Shown here: positions 21,137-31,306 of the stretch, one piece after another
Numbering within the stretch: position 1 is the first letter of the stretch
Layout: each line of letters begins with the position of its first letter
Assembly: GCF_000959525.1 (NCBI RefSeq)
Contig: NZ_CP009832.1
Coordinates: 1,984,001-2,048,000, forward strand
DNA: 64,000 nucleotides
Source: Burkholderia multivorans ATCC BAA-247
GTDB lineage: Bacteria; Pseudomonadota; Gammaproteobacteria; Burkholderiales; Burkholderiaceae
Direction of reading: 5' to 3'
Translations under genes and position numbers: made by a program
The notes under the pieces: model-generated
Seen by the model: the letters and a program-made list of their open reading frames with translations, nothing else
What the model was told of the DNA's origin: nothing
Databases searched by the model: none

Positions 21137-22036
21137 TCAGTGTTTGCGGGGAGCAGGCGCCGCCGGTGCGGCACCGCCCGTCGGGCTGCGCATGAAACGG
21201 AAGAACGCGCTGTCGGGATCGACGACGATGACGTCGTTGCGCTTGAACGTCTTCCGGTACGCCTGCAGGCTCGCGTAGAACTCGTAGAACTGCGGATCGC
21301 GGCCGAACGCGTCCGCGGCGATCGTCGCCGCCTTCGCATCGCCCTCGCCCTTGATCGTCTGCGCGGACTTGTACGCGTTCGCGAGCACCGCCTGCTGCTC
21401 GCGTTCGGCGTCCGCCTTGATCTGCTCGACCTCGGCTGCGCCGTCGGCACGCACCTGCGCGGCCTGGTCGTGCAGCGCGCCGATCATGCGCTGATAGACC
21501 GCATCGGTCTGCGCGGCCGGCAAGTCGACGCGCGTGAGCTGCACGTCGACCAGCTCGATGCCGAGCGCTGCCGCGCTGGCCTGTACCGCGTCGCGCGCAG
21601 CGTCGGCGATCGCGCGCTGCGCGCCGAGCGCGTCGTCGAGCGCATGCTTGCCGAATGCGTCGCCAAGCGCGCCCTTCAGCGCGCCGGCCAGCCGCTCGCC
21701 GGCCGCGGCCGGATCGCCGCCGGTTGCCGTGAAGTACTTCATCGGATCGCCGATCCGGTACTTCGCCGCATACGAAACCAGCAGATCGTGCTTGTCTTCG
21801 GTTGCCAGCTGCAGCGGATCGGGCGATTCCAGCGACTGCAGCCGCGTATCGACCAGCGTGGCCGTCTGCAGCGGCGGCGGCAGCTTGAAATGAACGCCGG
21901 GGCCGGCGAGCTCGGGCTCCGCGCCGCCGCGGCCGGACAGCACGGCGATATGGCGCGGATCGACGGTCAGCACGGTCGACGATGCGGCAAAAGCCAGGAT
22001 CACGATTGCGACGACGAGCGCAACGATTCGATTCAT
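21137..22036 (-). CDS. hflC: HflC, modulator of the FtsH membrane protease
   Basis: Band-7/SPFH-family protein that forms a periplasm-facing cage with HflK around the FtsH protease. The 299-residue product has an N-terminal membrane anchor (about 4-22, VALVVAIVILAFAASSTVL). The SPFH domain follows (about 24-190, DPRHIAVLSGRGG and KYRIGDPMKYF), then a helical segment with DRVQ-type repeats (EVEQIKADAEREQQAVLANA). The C terminus is Pro/Ala-rich. It begins 15 bp after the hflK stop codon. Typical of the family. Confidence 0.95.
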   Translation of the reverse strand: MNRIVALVVAIVILAFAASSTVLTVDPRHIAVLSGRGGAEPELAGPGVHFKLPPPLQTATLVDTRLQSLESPDPLQLATEDKHDLLVSYAAKYRIGDPMKYFTATGGDPAAAGERLAGALKGALGDAFGKHALDDALGAQRAIADAARDAVQASAAALGIELVDVQLTRVDLPAAQTDAVYQRMIGALHDQAAQVRADGAAEVEQIKADAEREQQAVLANAYKSAQTIKGEGDAKAATIAADAFGRDPQFYEFYASLQAYRKTFKRNDVIVVDPDSAFFRFMRSPTGGAAPAAPAPRKH

Positions 22037-22051
22037 GTTCTGCGCTCCCCG

Positions 22052-23398
22052 TTACTTCAGATCGTCTTCGCGCGACCGGCTGCGGAACGCTTCGCGCGAT
22101 CGCAGCGCATCGCTGCCCGGTGCCGCTGCGGCCGCCGGCGTCGATGCCGCGGTCGCGGCGGCGGCGGCGGCGCCCGACGCGGCCGCCGGTGCCGAGGCCG
22201 CATCGGCCGCCGCCGCGCCGGCCGACGCCGCGGCGTTTTGCCGCTGCTGCTCGACGAGCTTGTCGAGCGGCAGATAGACGACGTTATTGCCGTTGTTGCC
22301 GACGAAAACCTTCGTCGCGTTCGAATAGATTTCCTGCATCGTGTCGACGTACATCCGTTCGCGAACGACCGCGGGCGCCTTCGAATACGCGGCGTAGACC
22401 TGCGTGAAACGCTCCGCGTCGCCTTGCGCTTCGGTGACGACGCGCTCCGCATAGGCCTTCGCATCGTCGATCAGCTTCGCGGCATCGCCCTGCGCCTTCG
22501 GCAGCAGCTCGCTCGCGTAGGCCTGCGCGGCGCGCTTCGCGGCCTCGCGCTCGTCGCGCGCCTTCGCGACGTCCGCATAGGCGGACTGCGTCTGCTCGGG
22601 CGCGGCGACGCGCTGCATGGTGACGGCCGTCACTTCGAGGCCCGTCCGATAACGGTCGAGATCGCGCTGAATCGCGGCCGACAGTTGCTCGCGCATCGCA
22701 TCGCGATCCTGGCTCAGCAGGTCGGCCGCGCTGCGCGTGCCGACGATCGCGCGCACCGCCGCCTGCGCGGCCTGCGACACGCTGCGCTCGGGATCGACGC
22801 TGCGGAACAGATAGTCGGTGGCGGAGCGAACGCGGTACTGGACGATGAAGCGCACGTCGACGATGTCCGCATCGCGCGTGAGCATCGCGGCTTCCTTGAC
22901 GTTGGCGAGCCGCACGACGTTGTTGCGGCCGATCTCGATCGAGCGCACCTGCGTCGTGTCGACGATCTCGTGCGACGCGAACGGATACGGCGCACGCCAG
23001 TGCACGCCCTGGCCGACCGTGCCGGCCAGCTTGCCGAGCTGCAGCACGACGCCGGTCTGACCTTCCTGGACGACGAACAGGCCGCTGCCGGCATAGACGG
23101 CGATCAGCACGCCGATCACGATGCCGACGCCGACGCGCGCCGCGCGCCCGTTATCGGGACGGAAACCGTTGCCGCCCTTGCCGCCGAACAGCCCGCTCAG
23201 GCGGCGGTTGAAATTGCGCCACATCTCGTCGAGATCGGGCGGACCGTCGCCGTCGCCGCCGGGCGGACGCTTCGATTCGTTCGCGCGCGGGCGGGAGCCG
23301 CCGTTGCCATTGCCTTCGCCGCGCCCCCAGCGGGGATCGTTGATCGACAGCAAGGCGCGCATCCGCCGCCAGGTACTCCGCTCGTTGTATTCGTTCAC
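22052..23398 (-). CDS. hflK: HflK, modulator of the FtsH membrane protease
   Basis: Partner of HflC in the SPFH complex around FtsH. The 448-residue product has a Gly/Asn/Arg-rich cytosolic N terminus (for example RWGRGEGNGNGGSRPR) typical of HflK, and a membrane segment near 90-110 (GVGIVIGVLIAVYAGSGLFVV). The SPFH domain is at about 110-290 and a helical region follows. The C terminus is a low-complexity Ala-rich stretch (about 385-430). It starts 47 bp downstream of hflX. The Ala-rich tail is longer than in E. coli but common in this lineage. Confidence 0.95.
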   Translation of the reverse strand: MNEYNERSTWRRMRALLSINDPRWGRGEGNGNGGSRPRANESKRPPGGDGDGPPDLDEMWRNFNRRLSGLFGGKGGNGFRPDNGRAARVGVGIVIGVLIAVYAGSGLFVVQEGQTGVVLQLGKLAGTVGQGVHWRAPYPFASHEIVDTTQVRSIEIGRNNVVRLANVKEAAMLTRDADIVDVRFIVQYRVRSATDYLFRSVDPERSVSQAAQAAVRAIVGTRSAADLLSQDRDAMREQLSAAIQRDLDRYRTGLEVTAVTMQRVAAPEQTQSAYADVAKARDEREAAKRAAQAYASELLPKAQGDAAKLIDDAKAYAERVVTEAQGDAERFTQVYAAYSKAPAVVRERMYVDTMQEIYSNATKVFVGNNGNNVVYLPLDKLVEQQRQNAAASAGAAAADAASAPAAASGAAAAAATAASTPAAAAAPGSDALRSREAFRSRSREDDLK

Positions 23399-23445
23399 CA
23401 GAGTTTGTTCACCAGATTAGACGCCGGCGAACCGGCCGGGACCGG

Positions 23446-24636
23446 TTAGCGCCCGTGTTCGGAAATCGTGTGGTCTTCGTGCGGTTCAGCGGGCGCGCCG
23501 TCGAGCGCGTCGTTGGGCAACGTCGCGCCGGACAGGTGTTCCGCGGAGGCGATCTCGGCGATGGCGGCGCGCAACGTGTCGAGACCCTGACCGGTGCGCG
23601 CGCTCAAAAAGACGCGCGAAATATTACCATACTCGTCCCGCTCGACCGCGTCGCCGCGGGCCGCCAGCTCGGGCACGGCGTCGATCTTGTTGAACACCAG
23701 CACCTGCCGGATCGTGTCCGCGCCGATCTCGTGCAGCACGCCGTTGACCTGCTCGATCTGCTCGAGCCGCACCGCGCTCGACGCGTCGACCACGTGCAGC
23801 AGCAGATCGGCGTGGATCGTTTCTTCCAGCGTCGCGCGGAACGCGGCGACGAGCTGGTGAGGCAGCTCGCGGATGAAGCCGACCGTGTCGGACACGACGA
23901 TCTGACCCACTTCGTCGCCGAGGTAGACGCGCCGCGACGTCGTGTCGAGCGTCGCGAACAGCTGATCGGCCGCGTAGGCCTGCGCTTTCGTCAGCGCATT
24001 GAACAGCGTCGACTTGCCGGCGTTCGTATAGCCGACGAGCGACACCGACATCGTGCCGCTGCGCGCGCGCTGGCGCCGCTGCGTGCTGTGCTGCCGGCGC
24101 AGCTTGTCGAGCCGCGACTTCAGCATCTTGATGCGCTCGCCGATCAGCCGGCGGTCGGTTTCGAGCTGCGTCTCGCCGGGGCCGCGCAGGCCAATACCGC
24201 CCTTTTGACGCTCGAGGTGGGTCCACGCGCGGATCAGCCGCGTCGACAGATATTGCAGCTGCGCGAGCTCGACCTGCAGCTTGCCTTCGTGGCTGCGCGC
24301 GCGTTGCGCGAAGATGTCGAGGATCAGGCTCGTGCGATCGACGACGCGCCGGTTGAGCGCGCGCTCGAGGTTGCGCTGCTGAGCCGGCGCGAGTGCGTGA
24401 TTGAAGATGACGATGTCGACGTCGTGCGCTTCGCACGCGAGCCGCAATTCGTCTGCTTTGCCGCTGCCGATGAACATCGCGGCATCGGGACTGGACCGGC
24501 GGCCCGTGAGAGTGACGGCGGGATGCGCCCCGGCGCTGGAGGCGAGAAGACTGAGTTCTTCGAGACTGGCTTCGAAATCGGTCTTGCCGAAATCGATGCC
24601 GACGAGCGCTGCGTTGATCAAATTGTCAGGTGTCAA
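23446..24636 (-). CDS. hflX: Ribosome-associated GTPase HflX
   Basis: GTPase that binds the 50S subunit and rescues stalled or heat-damaged ribosomes. The 396-residue product has the HflX N-terminal domain (about 10-115, with GSGKADELRLACEAHDVDIV) and the glycine-rich linker motif KGGIGLRGPGETQLETDRR. The G domain has Walker A GYTNAGKS at 202-209, switch-region DTVGFIRELPHQLVAAF and the NKID motif. It lies 57 bp downstream of hfq in the conserved der-hfq-hflX-hflK-hflC order. Confidence 0.96.
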   Translation of the reverse strand: MTPDNLINAALVGIDFGKTDFEASLEELSLLASSAGAHPAVTLTGRRSSPDAAMFIGSGKADELRLACEAHDVDIVIFNHALAPAQQRNLERALNRRVVDRTSLILDIFAQRARSHEGKLQVELAQLQYLSTRLIRAWTHLERQKGGIGLRGPGETQLETDRRLIGERIKMLKSRLDKLRRQHSTQRRQRARSGTMSVSLVGYTNAGKSTLFNALTKAQAYAADQLFATLDTTSRRVYLGDEVGQIVVSDTVGFIRELPHQLVAAFRATLEETIHADLLLHVVDASSAVRLEQIEQVNGVLHEIGADTIRQVLVFNKIDAVPELAARGDAVERDEYGNISRVFLSARTGQGLDTLRAAIAEIASAEHLSGATLPNDALDGAPAEPHEDHTISEHGR

Positions 24637-24693
24637 GATAAGGCGGCTGGCATCGGTCGCTCGCGGCGACCGGATGCCGGCCGCTGCAATGGG

Positions 24694-24933
24694 TTAGGAC
24701 GAGGCTTCCGCGTCCGGGTGGAAGTTCACCGGGCGCGCCGGCACGACCGTCGAGATGGCGTGCTTGTAGACCATCTGGGTCACCGTATTACGGAGCAACA
24801 CGACGTACTGGTCGAACGATTCGATGTTCCCTTGGAGCTTGATGCCGTTCACGAGATAGATCGAAACGGGCACGTGCTCCTTGCGCAGTGCGTTCAAAAA
24901 CGGGTCTTGTAACAATTGCCCTTTGTTGCTCAT
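24694..24933 (-). CDS. hfq: RNA chaperone Hfq
   Basis: Hexameric Sm-like protein that pairs small RNAs with mRNAs. The 79-residue product starts [22 protein letters not shown], contains the Sm1 motif ([27 protein letters not shown]) written here by position at about residues 22-48, and ends with a short Sm2 ([11 protein letters not shown]) and a short tail. The ATG at 24931-24933 is the family start; a start four codons earlier (24945) would add MEYA. It is followed by hflX and preceded by der, with a 154-bp gap that probably contains its promoter. Confidence 0.97.
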
Positions 24934-25087
24934 GGCGTACTCCATCTTTTTTTTGCAGGTTGATCTGGATTGGCGACGAAGAAAAAGAGATCCGGCGCCA
25001 ATCGCTACACTATAGCTGATTTTGCCTGCCGCGCCCGGCGTCGGCCATGCGGCCGATCCGTTGCCGGAAGCGGGTATCAGGCGTGCT

Positions 25088-26425
25088 TCAGCCCTTGTCC
25101 GCGTACGGGTTGGTCGACGAACGGAACTCTATGCGCAATGGAGTGCCGGTCAGGGAGAAAGTTTCGCGGAAACGGTTCTCCAGGTAACGCTTGTACGTTT
25201 CCGTCACGGCGTCGAGCGCGTTGCCGTGGATCACGATGATCGGCGGATTCTGGCCGCCCTGGTGCGCGTAGCGCAGCTTCGGTCGCACGGGGCCGCGGCG
25301 GCGCGGCTGCTGGAATTCCACGGCCTCGATCAGCGCGCGCGTGAGCTTCGGCGTCGGCAGCTTCGCCATGGCAGCCGCATACGCATCGTCGACCGAGCGC
25401 ATCAGCGCGCCGATGCCCGTTTTCTTCGCGGCCGAAATGAAGTGCGACTTGGCGAAGTCGAGGAATTTCAGCTTGCGGGTCAAATCCGCCTTCGCGCGCT
25501 CGCGCGCGTGCTCGTCGAGCCCGTCCCATTTGTTCACACCGATCACGAGCGCGCGGCCCTGCTCGACGACGAAGCCGGCGATATGCGCGTCCTGATCGGA
25601 AATGTCCTGCTGCGCATCCAGCAGAAGAATGACGACGTTCGCATCGGAGATCGACTGCAGCGTCTTCACGACCGAGAACTTCTCGATCGCCTCGAACACC
25701 TTGCCGCGGCGGCGCAGGCCGGCCGTGTCGATCAGCGTGTATTTCTTGCCGTTACGCTCGAAGTCGACGTAGATCGAATCGCGCGTCGTGCCCGGCATGT
25801 CGAACGCGATCACGCGGTCCTCGCCGATCAGTGCGTTGACGAGCGTCGACTTGCCGACGTTCGGCCGGCCGACGATCGCGATCTTGATGCCGCGCGACGG
25901 ATCGTTGTCGTCCTCTTCTTCCGGCTGGTCGGCGTACGCGACTTCCAGCGCCTCGTTGATCATGTCGGTCACGCCGTCGCCGTGCGCGGCCGAGATCGCG
26001 CGCGGATCGCCGAGCCCGAGTTCGTAGAAATCGGTCGCGACCGCCGTGTACTTCATCCCCTCGGCCTTGTTGACGACGAGGAAAATCGGCCGGCCCGTCT
26101 TGCGCAGATAGTCGGCGATCGACTTGTCCTGCGGCGCGAGGCCGTTGCGGCCATCGACGATGAACACGACGACGTCGGCTTCCTCGACGGCCTGCCGCGT
26201 CTGACGCGCCATCTCGTGCAGGATCCCGTCCTTCGCGACGGGCTCGAAGCCGCCCGTGTCGACGACGAGATACGGCCGCGCGCCGACGCGCCCTTCGCCG
26301 TAATGGCGATCGCGCGTGAGGCCCGGCAAGTCGGCCACCAGCGCATCGCGCGAGCGCGTGAGCCGGTTGAACAGCGTGGATTTCCCCACATTGGGGCGCC
26401 CAACGAGGGCAATGACCGGTTTCAT
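25088..26425 (-). CDS. der: Ribosome assembly GTPase Der (EngA)
   Basis: Essential double-GTPase needed for 50S subunit maturation. The 445-residue product has two G domains: the first with [14 protein letters not shown] near residue 8, the second with [19 protein letters not shown] near residue 186. Each has its DxxG motif (DTGGF, DTAGL) and an NKxE/NKWD motif. A KH-like domain makes up the last ~85 residues. It follows bamB by 237 bp, a gap that contains a GC-rich hairpin. Fully typical. Confidence 0.97.
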
Positions 26426-26583
26426 CTGTGTTGTCTACGGTGAAGCGCAGCAGCGGGAGGCCCGCTGCTGCGGGCGGCTGCGCTGAATGAAAATATCACG
26501 AATTCGCGCCGCGCCGGATGCGCGCGCCGGGCACGCAGTGCGCGCCGTCCGTCTTTCGTTTCGAACTGCCTTTCAAATACCGA

Positions 26584-26604
26584 GCGGCCGGGAACACCGG
26601 CCGC
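26584..26604. repeat. GC-rich hairpin between bamB and der
   Basis: A perfect 8-bp inverted repeat GCGGCCGG/CCGGCCGC with a 5-nt loop lies between the two minus-strand genes. No T-run follows in either direction, so it may be an RNA-stabilising hairpin or a weak attenuator rather than a classical terminator. Confidence 0.6.
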
Positions 26605-26662
26605 CTTCATGTCGTACGCCGCAGCGCGCGGGCGGGCCCGCGCGGCGCGTACCTGCTGCGCG

Positions 26663-27808
26663 TCAGCGCGGACGGAAGCCGTACAGGCCGCCGTCCTTCG
26701 TCTGCACGACGAGCGTGTTGCCGGCCAGCACCGGCGCAGCCGTGATCGCGCTGCCGTCGGTCTTCATCCGCGCGATGAAGCTGCCGTCCTCGCGCGACAG
26801 GAAGTGCACGTAGCCCTGGTAGTCGCCCATCACGACCGCATGGCCGAGCAGATAGGGCACGCCGACGTCGCGGCTCTTCAGCTTGTCGTTATGCCACAGC
26901 GGATTGCCGGTCGCCGCGTCATACGCCGTGACGATCGACCAGTCGTCGCCGCCGGTGACGACCGAATCGTCCTGCGCGAGGCCGCTGCGGCTCGAGAACG
27001 GTTTTTCCCAGAGCGGTCGCCCCGAGTTCGCGTCGAAGCAGCCGAGCTGACCCTGGAACGTCACGGCGCAGGTTTCGGCGCCGACCAGCGTCGGCGGGCC
27101 GCTCACGTCGTTGATCCGCTCGACTTCGGTCACGCCCTTCGGGAACGACACCGGCGTCTGCCAGAACGGCTCGCCGGTCTGCAGGTTGATCGCGACGAGC
27201 CCGCCGCCCGGGAAACCTGCGAGCACGGCCGCGTCGCCCGCGAACGTCATCCCGGCCGACACGCGCAGATTGAGCGGCACCGCGCGGTTGCGGTAGTTCC
27301 ACTTCTGCTCGCCCGTCTGCGCGTTGAACGCGATCACCTGGCCGTCGATCGTGCGCACGATCACGAGACCGTTGCCGACGAGCGGCGGCGAAATGATCTC
27401 GCCCTGCACCGTGGTCTTCCACAACTGCTTGCCGTCCGGGCCGAGCACGAACACGCCGCCCTTCAGCGCGCCGACCGCGGTCAGGTTGCCGTCGCTGCCG
27501 ACGCCCGCCGACAGATCCGAGCCGAGCTTCGTGCGCCAGACGGTCTGGCCCGTCTTCGCGTCGATCTTCTCGACCGAGCCGTTCTCGCCCGCCGCGAATA
27601 CGGCGTCGCCGACGGCCACCGGCGAGAACAGATAGCGTCCGCCCTTGCCGACGCTCGCCTTCCAGACCTGTTGCACGTCCATCACGGGCTTGAACTCGGT
27701 GAGCGGCGTCGGCACGCGGCGCGCGTCCTTCGACGACGAGCAGGCCGCCAATGTCATGACAGCCGCCGCGCAGGCAACGGGCACAGCGTAACGTTTCAGC
27801 AAATTCAT
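26663..27808 (-). CDS. bamB: Outer membrane protein assembly factor BamB (lipoprotein)
   Basis: Beta-propeller lipoprotein of the BAM complex. The 381-residue product has a signal peptide with lipobox MTLAAC (Cys at about residue 23). Eight PQQ-like/WD-type repeats follow, with recurring AxxG-xxxW motifs (VWRTKLGS, LWKTTVQGE, KWNYRNRAV, FWQTPVSF, LWEKPFSS, LWHNDKLK). It starts about 40 bp after the YfgM-like gene. BamD is encoded at 8472 in this window. Sequence and neighbourhood (hisS-yfgM-bamB-der) are those of other proteobacteria. Confidence 0.96.
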   Translation of the reverse strand: MNLLKRYAVPVACAAAVMTLAACSSSKDARRVPTPLTEFKPVMDVQQVWKASVGKGGRYLFSPVAVGDAVFAAGENGSVEKIDAKTGQTVWRTKLGSDLSAGVGSDGNLTAVGALKGGVFVLGPDGKQLWKTTVQGEIISPPLVGNGLVIVRTIDGQVIAFNAQTGEQKWNYRNRAVPLNLRVSAGMTFAGDAAVLAGFPGGGLVAINLQTGEPFWQTPVSFPKGVTEVERINDVSGPPTLVGAETCAVTFQGQLGCFDANSGRPLWEKPFSSRSGLAQDDSVVTGGDDWSIVTAYDAATGNPLWHNDKLKSRDVGVPYLLGHAVVMGDYQGYVHFLSREDGSFIARMKTDGSAITAAPVLAGNTLVVQTKDGGLYGFRPR

Positions 27809-27849
27809 CGGTTAGCGAAGCAGAGTTAAGAGGTTGAGGGGGCCGCGAT

Positions 27850-28479
27850 TCAGCCGCCGAGCGCGTCCAGCTTGAACTGCACGAGCTGGCGCGCCGACTG
27901 GTCGTCCTTCGACAGGCTGTCGAGCGCGAGCTTGTAGGCAGTGCGCGCGTCGTCGGTCTTGCCTTGCGCGGCGAGCAGATCGCCGCGGCGATCGGCCACG
28001 AGGCCCTTGAATGCGTCCATCGGCGTGCCCGACAGCAGCGCGAGCCCTGCGTCGTACGCCTTTTCGTCGAGCAGCAGCGACGCAAGGCGCAACTTCGCGA
28101 TCTGCTTGTACTCGTCGTCCTTCGCGTGATCGGCCGCCCACTGCAGCTGCGCCTTCGCGCCGGCCGTATCGCCCGCCGCGTACAGCACCTTCGCGGCCGA
28201 CAGCGCCGTCATCTGTGCATACGCGGTGCGGCCGTACTTGTCTTCCATGTCGGCGGCCGCGCGTGCGATCGTCGTCTTGTCGTTCGCGGCAGCGGCCTTC
28301 TGGACCTGCTCGTACAGCCCCGACGCTTCGGCGGCCTGACGGCGCTGCCAGTAGTTCCAGCCGTTGAAACCGGCTGCGACGACGAGCGCCGCGAGGACGA
28401 TCCACGTGGTGAGATTGCCCCAGCGGGCCCACCACGCTTTCAGACTTTCAATCGATTCTTGTTCGTCGTGATAACTCAT
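27850..28479 (-). CDS. YfgM-like ancillary SecYEG translocon subunit (TPR protein)
   Basis: Inner-membrane protein with one N-terminal membrane segment (about 23-42, LTTWIVLAALVVAAGFNGWNY) and a periplasmic domain of tetratricopeptide-like helices. In the family it associates with SecYEG and periplasmic chaperones such as PpiD. The 209-residue product begins MSYHDEQESIESLKAWWARWG, a typical YfgM N terminus. It is located between hisS and bamB, the conserved position of yfgM. Function is inferred from family and position; the repeats are degenerate. Confidence 0.88.
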   Translation of the reverse strand: MSYHDEQESIESLKAWWARWGNLTTWIVLAALVVAAGFNGWNYWQRRQAAEASGLYEQVQKAAAANDKTTIARAAADMEDKYGRTAYAQMTALSAAKVLYAAGDTAGAKAQLQWAADHAKDDEYKQIAKLRLASLLLDEKAYDAGLALLSGTPMDAFKGLVADRRGDLLAAQGKTDDARTAYKLALDSLSKDDQSARQLVQFKLDALGG

Positions 28480-28535
28480 CGGCGAGCGATTCCTTCCTGT
28501 TCAGGCCTTTTCTTGTCGAGCGAACGCCAGCGCGA

Positions 28536-29876
28536 TCAGTCGTCGCCGTCTTCGGCGGATGCAACCATCGCATTGATTAGGAATTCGGTCAAGCTTTCGA
28601 CCGGTACGGTCTGCTGAGCGTTCTTTTCCCCGTCGCCGCCCGTGCCGCGCAGCGCTTTCACGCCCACCGTGCCGTTCGCGACCTCTTCTTCGCCGAAGAT
28701 CACCGCGAATGCGGCGCCGCTCGCATCGGCGCGCTTCATCTGCGACTTGAAGCTTGCCGGCGCGCCGTCGGCGCTGCAGTGGAAGATCACGTCGAGGCCC
28801 GTATCGCGCAGACGCTCGGCCGCGATGAAGGCCTGCTCGCGCGCCGCGTCGCCCTGGTGCACGACGTATACATCGACGCCTTCCTGCTCCGGCGCAAGGT
28901 TCTCTTCCTTCAGCAGCTCGAGAATGCGCTCGATGCCCATCGCCCAGCCGCACGCAGCCGTCGGCTTGCCGCCGAGCTGCTCGATCAGCGGATCGTAACG
29001 GCCGCCGGCCGCGACGGTGCCCTGCGCGCCGAGCTTGTCGGTCACCCACTCGAACACGGTCAGGTTGTAGTAGTCGAGGCCGCGCACGAGCCGCGGATTG
29101 ATCTTGAACGGAATGTTGTTCGCGAGCAGCAGGCGCTGCAGTCCCTCGAAGTGCGCACGCGACGTGTCGCCGAGGAAGTCGATCAGCTTCGGCGCATTCT
29201 GCGCAATCTCCTGCAGCGCCGGATTCTTCGTGTCGAGCACGCGCAGCGGGTTCGTATACAGACGACGCTTCGCATCCTCGTCGAGCGCGTCGACGTGCTG
29301 CTCGAGATACTTGATCAGTTCGACGCGATGCGCCGCACGCTCTTCGGCGAGGCCCAGCGAATTGATCTCGAGCTTGATGCCGGTCAGGCCGAGGTCGTCC
29401 CACAGACGCTGACACATCATGATGATCTCGGCATCCGCATCGGGACCCGCGAAGCCGAGCGCCTCGACGCCGACCTGATGGAACTGGCGATAGCGACCGC
29501 GCTGCGGACGCTCGTGACGGAACATCGGGCCGATGTACCAGAGGCGCTTCGGACCGTCGTACAGCATGTTGTGCTCGATCGCCGCGCGCACGACGGCCGC
29601 GGTGTTCTCCGGACGCATCGTCAGGTGCTCGCCGTTCAGCGCGTCGGTGAAGCTGTACATCTCCTTCTCGACGATGTCGGTAACTTCGCCGATGCCGCGC
29701 GTGAAGAGCTGCGTATGCTCGACGATCGGCGTGCGGATGTTCTGATAGCCGTACGCGCGCAACAGCGATTTCACGGTGGACTCGAAGAACTCCCACAGGC
29801 CGGCATCCTGCGGCAGGATGTCGTTCATGCCCTTGACGCCCGTGAGCTTCTCGATCTTGCGTTTCTGTTCAGTCAT
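28536..29876 (-). CDS. hisS: Histidyl-tRNA synthetase HisS
   Basis: Class IIa aminoacyl-tRNA synthetase charging tRNA-His. The 446-residue product shows class II motif 1 ([21 protein letters not shown]), motif 2 ([19 protein letters not shown]) and motif 3 ([29 protein letters not shown]). The histidine-specific segment [15 protein letters not shown] is present, and the C-terminal anticodon-binding domain starts at about 330. It lies 15 bp downstream of ispG and 56 bp upstream of the yfgM-like gene. Typical. Confidence 0.97.
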
Positions 29877-29891
29877 CTGTGTGTGGACGAA

Positions 29892-31196
29892 TTAGTTCGT
29901 GGCCGCCGCGCGGCCGTAATTGCGTGCGACGTAGTCGCTGACGATCTGCTGGAATTCCTCGGCGATCCGCTCGCCGCGCAGCGTCTTGACCTTCTCGCCG
30001 TCGATGAAGACGGGCGCGGCCGGGTTCTCGCCCGAGCCCGGCAGGCTGATGCCGATGTTCGCGTGCTTCGACTCGCCCGGGCCGTTGACGATACAGCCCA
30101 TCACCGCGACGTTCATCTTCTCGACGCCCGGATATTCCTTGCGCCACACCGGCATCTGCTCGCGCAGATACGTCTGGATCTGCATCGCCAGTTCCTGGAA
30201 CAGCGTGCTCGTCGTGCGGCCGCAGCCCGGGCACGCGATCACCATCGGCGCGAACGAGCGCAGGCCCATCGTCTGCAGGATTTCCTGGCCGACCACCACT
30301 TCGCCCGTGCGCGGCGCGCCCGGTTCCGGCGTCAGCGAAATGCGGATCGTGTCGCCGATCCCTTCCTGCAGCAGCACGCCGAGCGCCGCCGTCGAGGCGA
30401 CGATGCCCTTCGAGCCCATGCCGGCTTCGGTCAGACCGAGGTGCAGCGCGAAGCCGCAGCGCCGCGCGAGCTCGCGGTACACCGCGATCAGGTCCTGCAC
30501 GCCGCTGACCTTGCACGACAGCACGATGCGGTCGCGCCCGAGGCCCAGTTCGACCGCGCGCTCGGCCGAGCCGATCGCCGACTGGATCAGCGCCTCGTAC
30601 ATCACGCTCTGCGCATCCCAGGGCTGCGCGCGCGCGGCATTCTCGTCCATCATCCGCGCGAGCAGATCCTGATCGAGGCTGCCCCAGTTCACGCCGATCC
30701 GCACCGGCTTGTCGTACTTGATCGCCGCTTCGATCATCTGCGCGAACTGCGTGTCGCGCTTCGCGCCCTGACCGACGTTGCCCGGATTGATCCGGTACTT
30801 CGACAGCGCTTCCGCGCAGCCCGGATAGTCGCGCAGCAGCAGGTGGCCGTTGTAATGGAAGTCGCCGACGAGCGGCACCGTCACGCCCATCCGGTCGAGC
30901 TGCTCGCGGATCGCCGGCACGGCGGCCGCGGCCTCCGGCGTGTTGACGGTGATGCGCACCAGCTCGGAGCCCGCGTTCGCGAGTTCCTTGATCTGGATCG
31001 CGGTGCCGATCGCGTCGGCCGTGTCGGTGTTCGTCATCGACTGCACGCGCACCGGCGCGTCGCCGCCGATCGTCACGAGCTGCCCGCCCCAACGGACATC
31101 GACCGCATGCGATACGCGACGCGGCGCCGGCCCGCCGAATACCGGTTCGGTTGAACAAATCTGACTGCTGCGTGGGGATTGAGCTTCGGATTGCAT
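29892..31196 (-). CDS. ispG: 4-hydroxy-3-methylbut-2-enyl diphosphate synthase IspG (GcpE)
   Basis: Iron-sulfur enzyme of the MEP isoprenoid pathway. The 434-residue product has the TIM-barrel N-terminal domain ([32 protein letters not shown]) and a C-terminal 4Fe-4S domain with ligands in CPGCGRTT and GCIVNGPGE. The betaproteobacterial insert between the domains is present. The start at 31196 ([11 protein letters not shown]) is preferred; an ATG four codons earlier (31208, MDLS) has no better ribosome binding site. It lies 110 bp downstream of rodZ. Confidence 0.95.
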   Translation of the reverse strand: MQSEAQSPRSSQICSTEPVFGGPAPRRVSHAVDVRWGGQLVTIGGDAPVRVQSMTNTDTADAIGTAIQIKELANAGSELVRITVNTPEAAAAVPAIREQLDRMGVTVPLVGDFHYNGHLLLRDYPGCAEALSKYRINPGNVGQGAKRDTQFAQMIEAAIKYDKPVRIGVNWGSLDQDLLARMMDENAARAQPWDAQSVMYEALIQSAIGSAERAVELGLGRDRIVLSCKVSGVQDLIAVYRELARRCGFALHLGLTEAGMGSKGIVASTAALGVLLQEGIGDTIRISLTPEPGAPRTGEVVVGQEILQTMGLRSFAPMVIACPGCGRTTSTLFQELAMQIQTYLREQMPVWRKEYPGVEKMNVAVMGCIVNGPGESKHANIGISLPGSGENPAAPVFIDGEKVKTLRGERIAEEFQQIVSDYVARNYGRAAATN

Positions 31197-31306
31197 CGAT
31201 AGATCCATTTACGCGGAATGCGCCGCGAGGCGGCGCACGAATTGAAAAAGCGCCGTGCAGCCACGGCTGCCGACGCGGCGGCAGCCTTTGGCCACGGCGC
31301 TTGGCA

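Noticed and set aside
26584-26604. Hairpin between bamB and der as an intrinsic terminator
   Set aside because: No T-run follows on the transcribed strand, so it is listed only as an inverted repeat.
28779-31154. 791-codon plus-strand frame antisense to hisS and ispG
   Set aside because: Both enzymes are unmistakable on the other strand, so this is a shadow frame.
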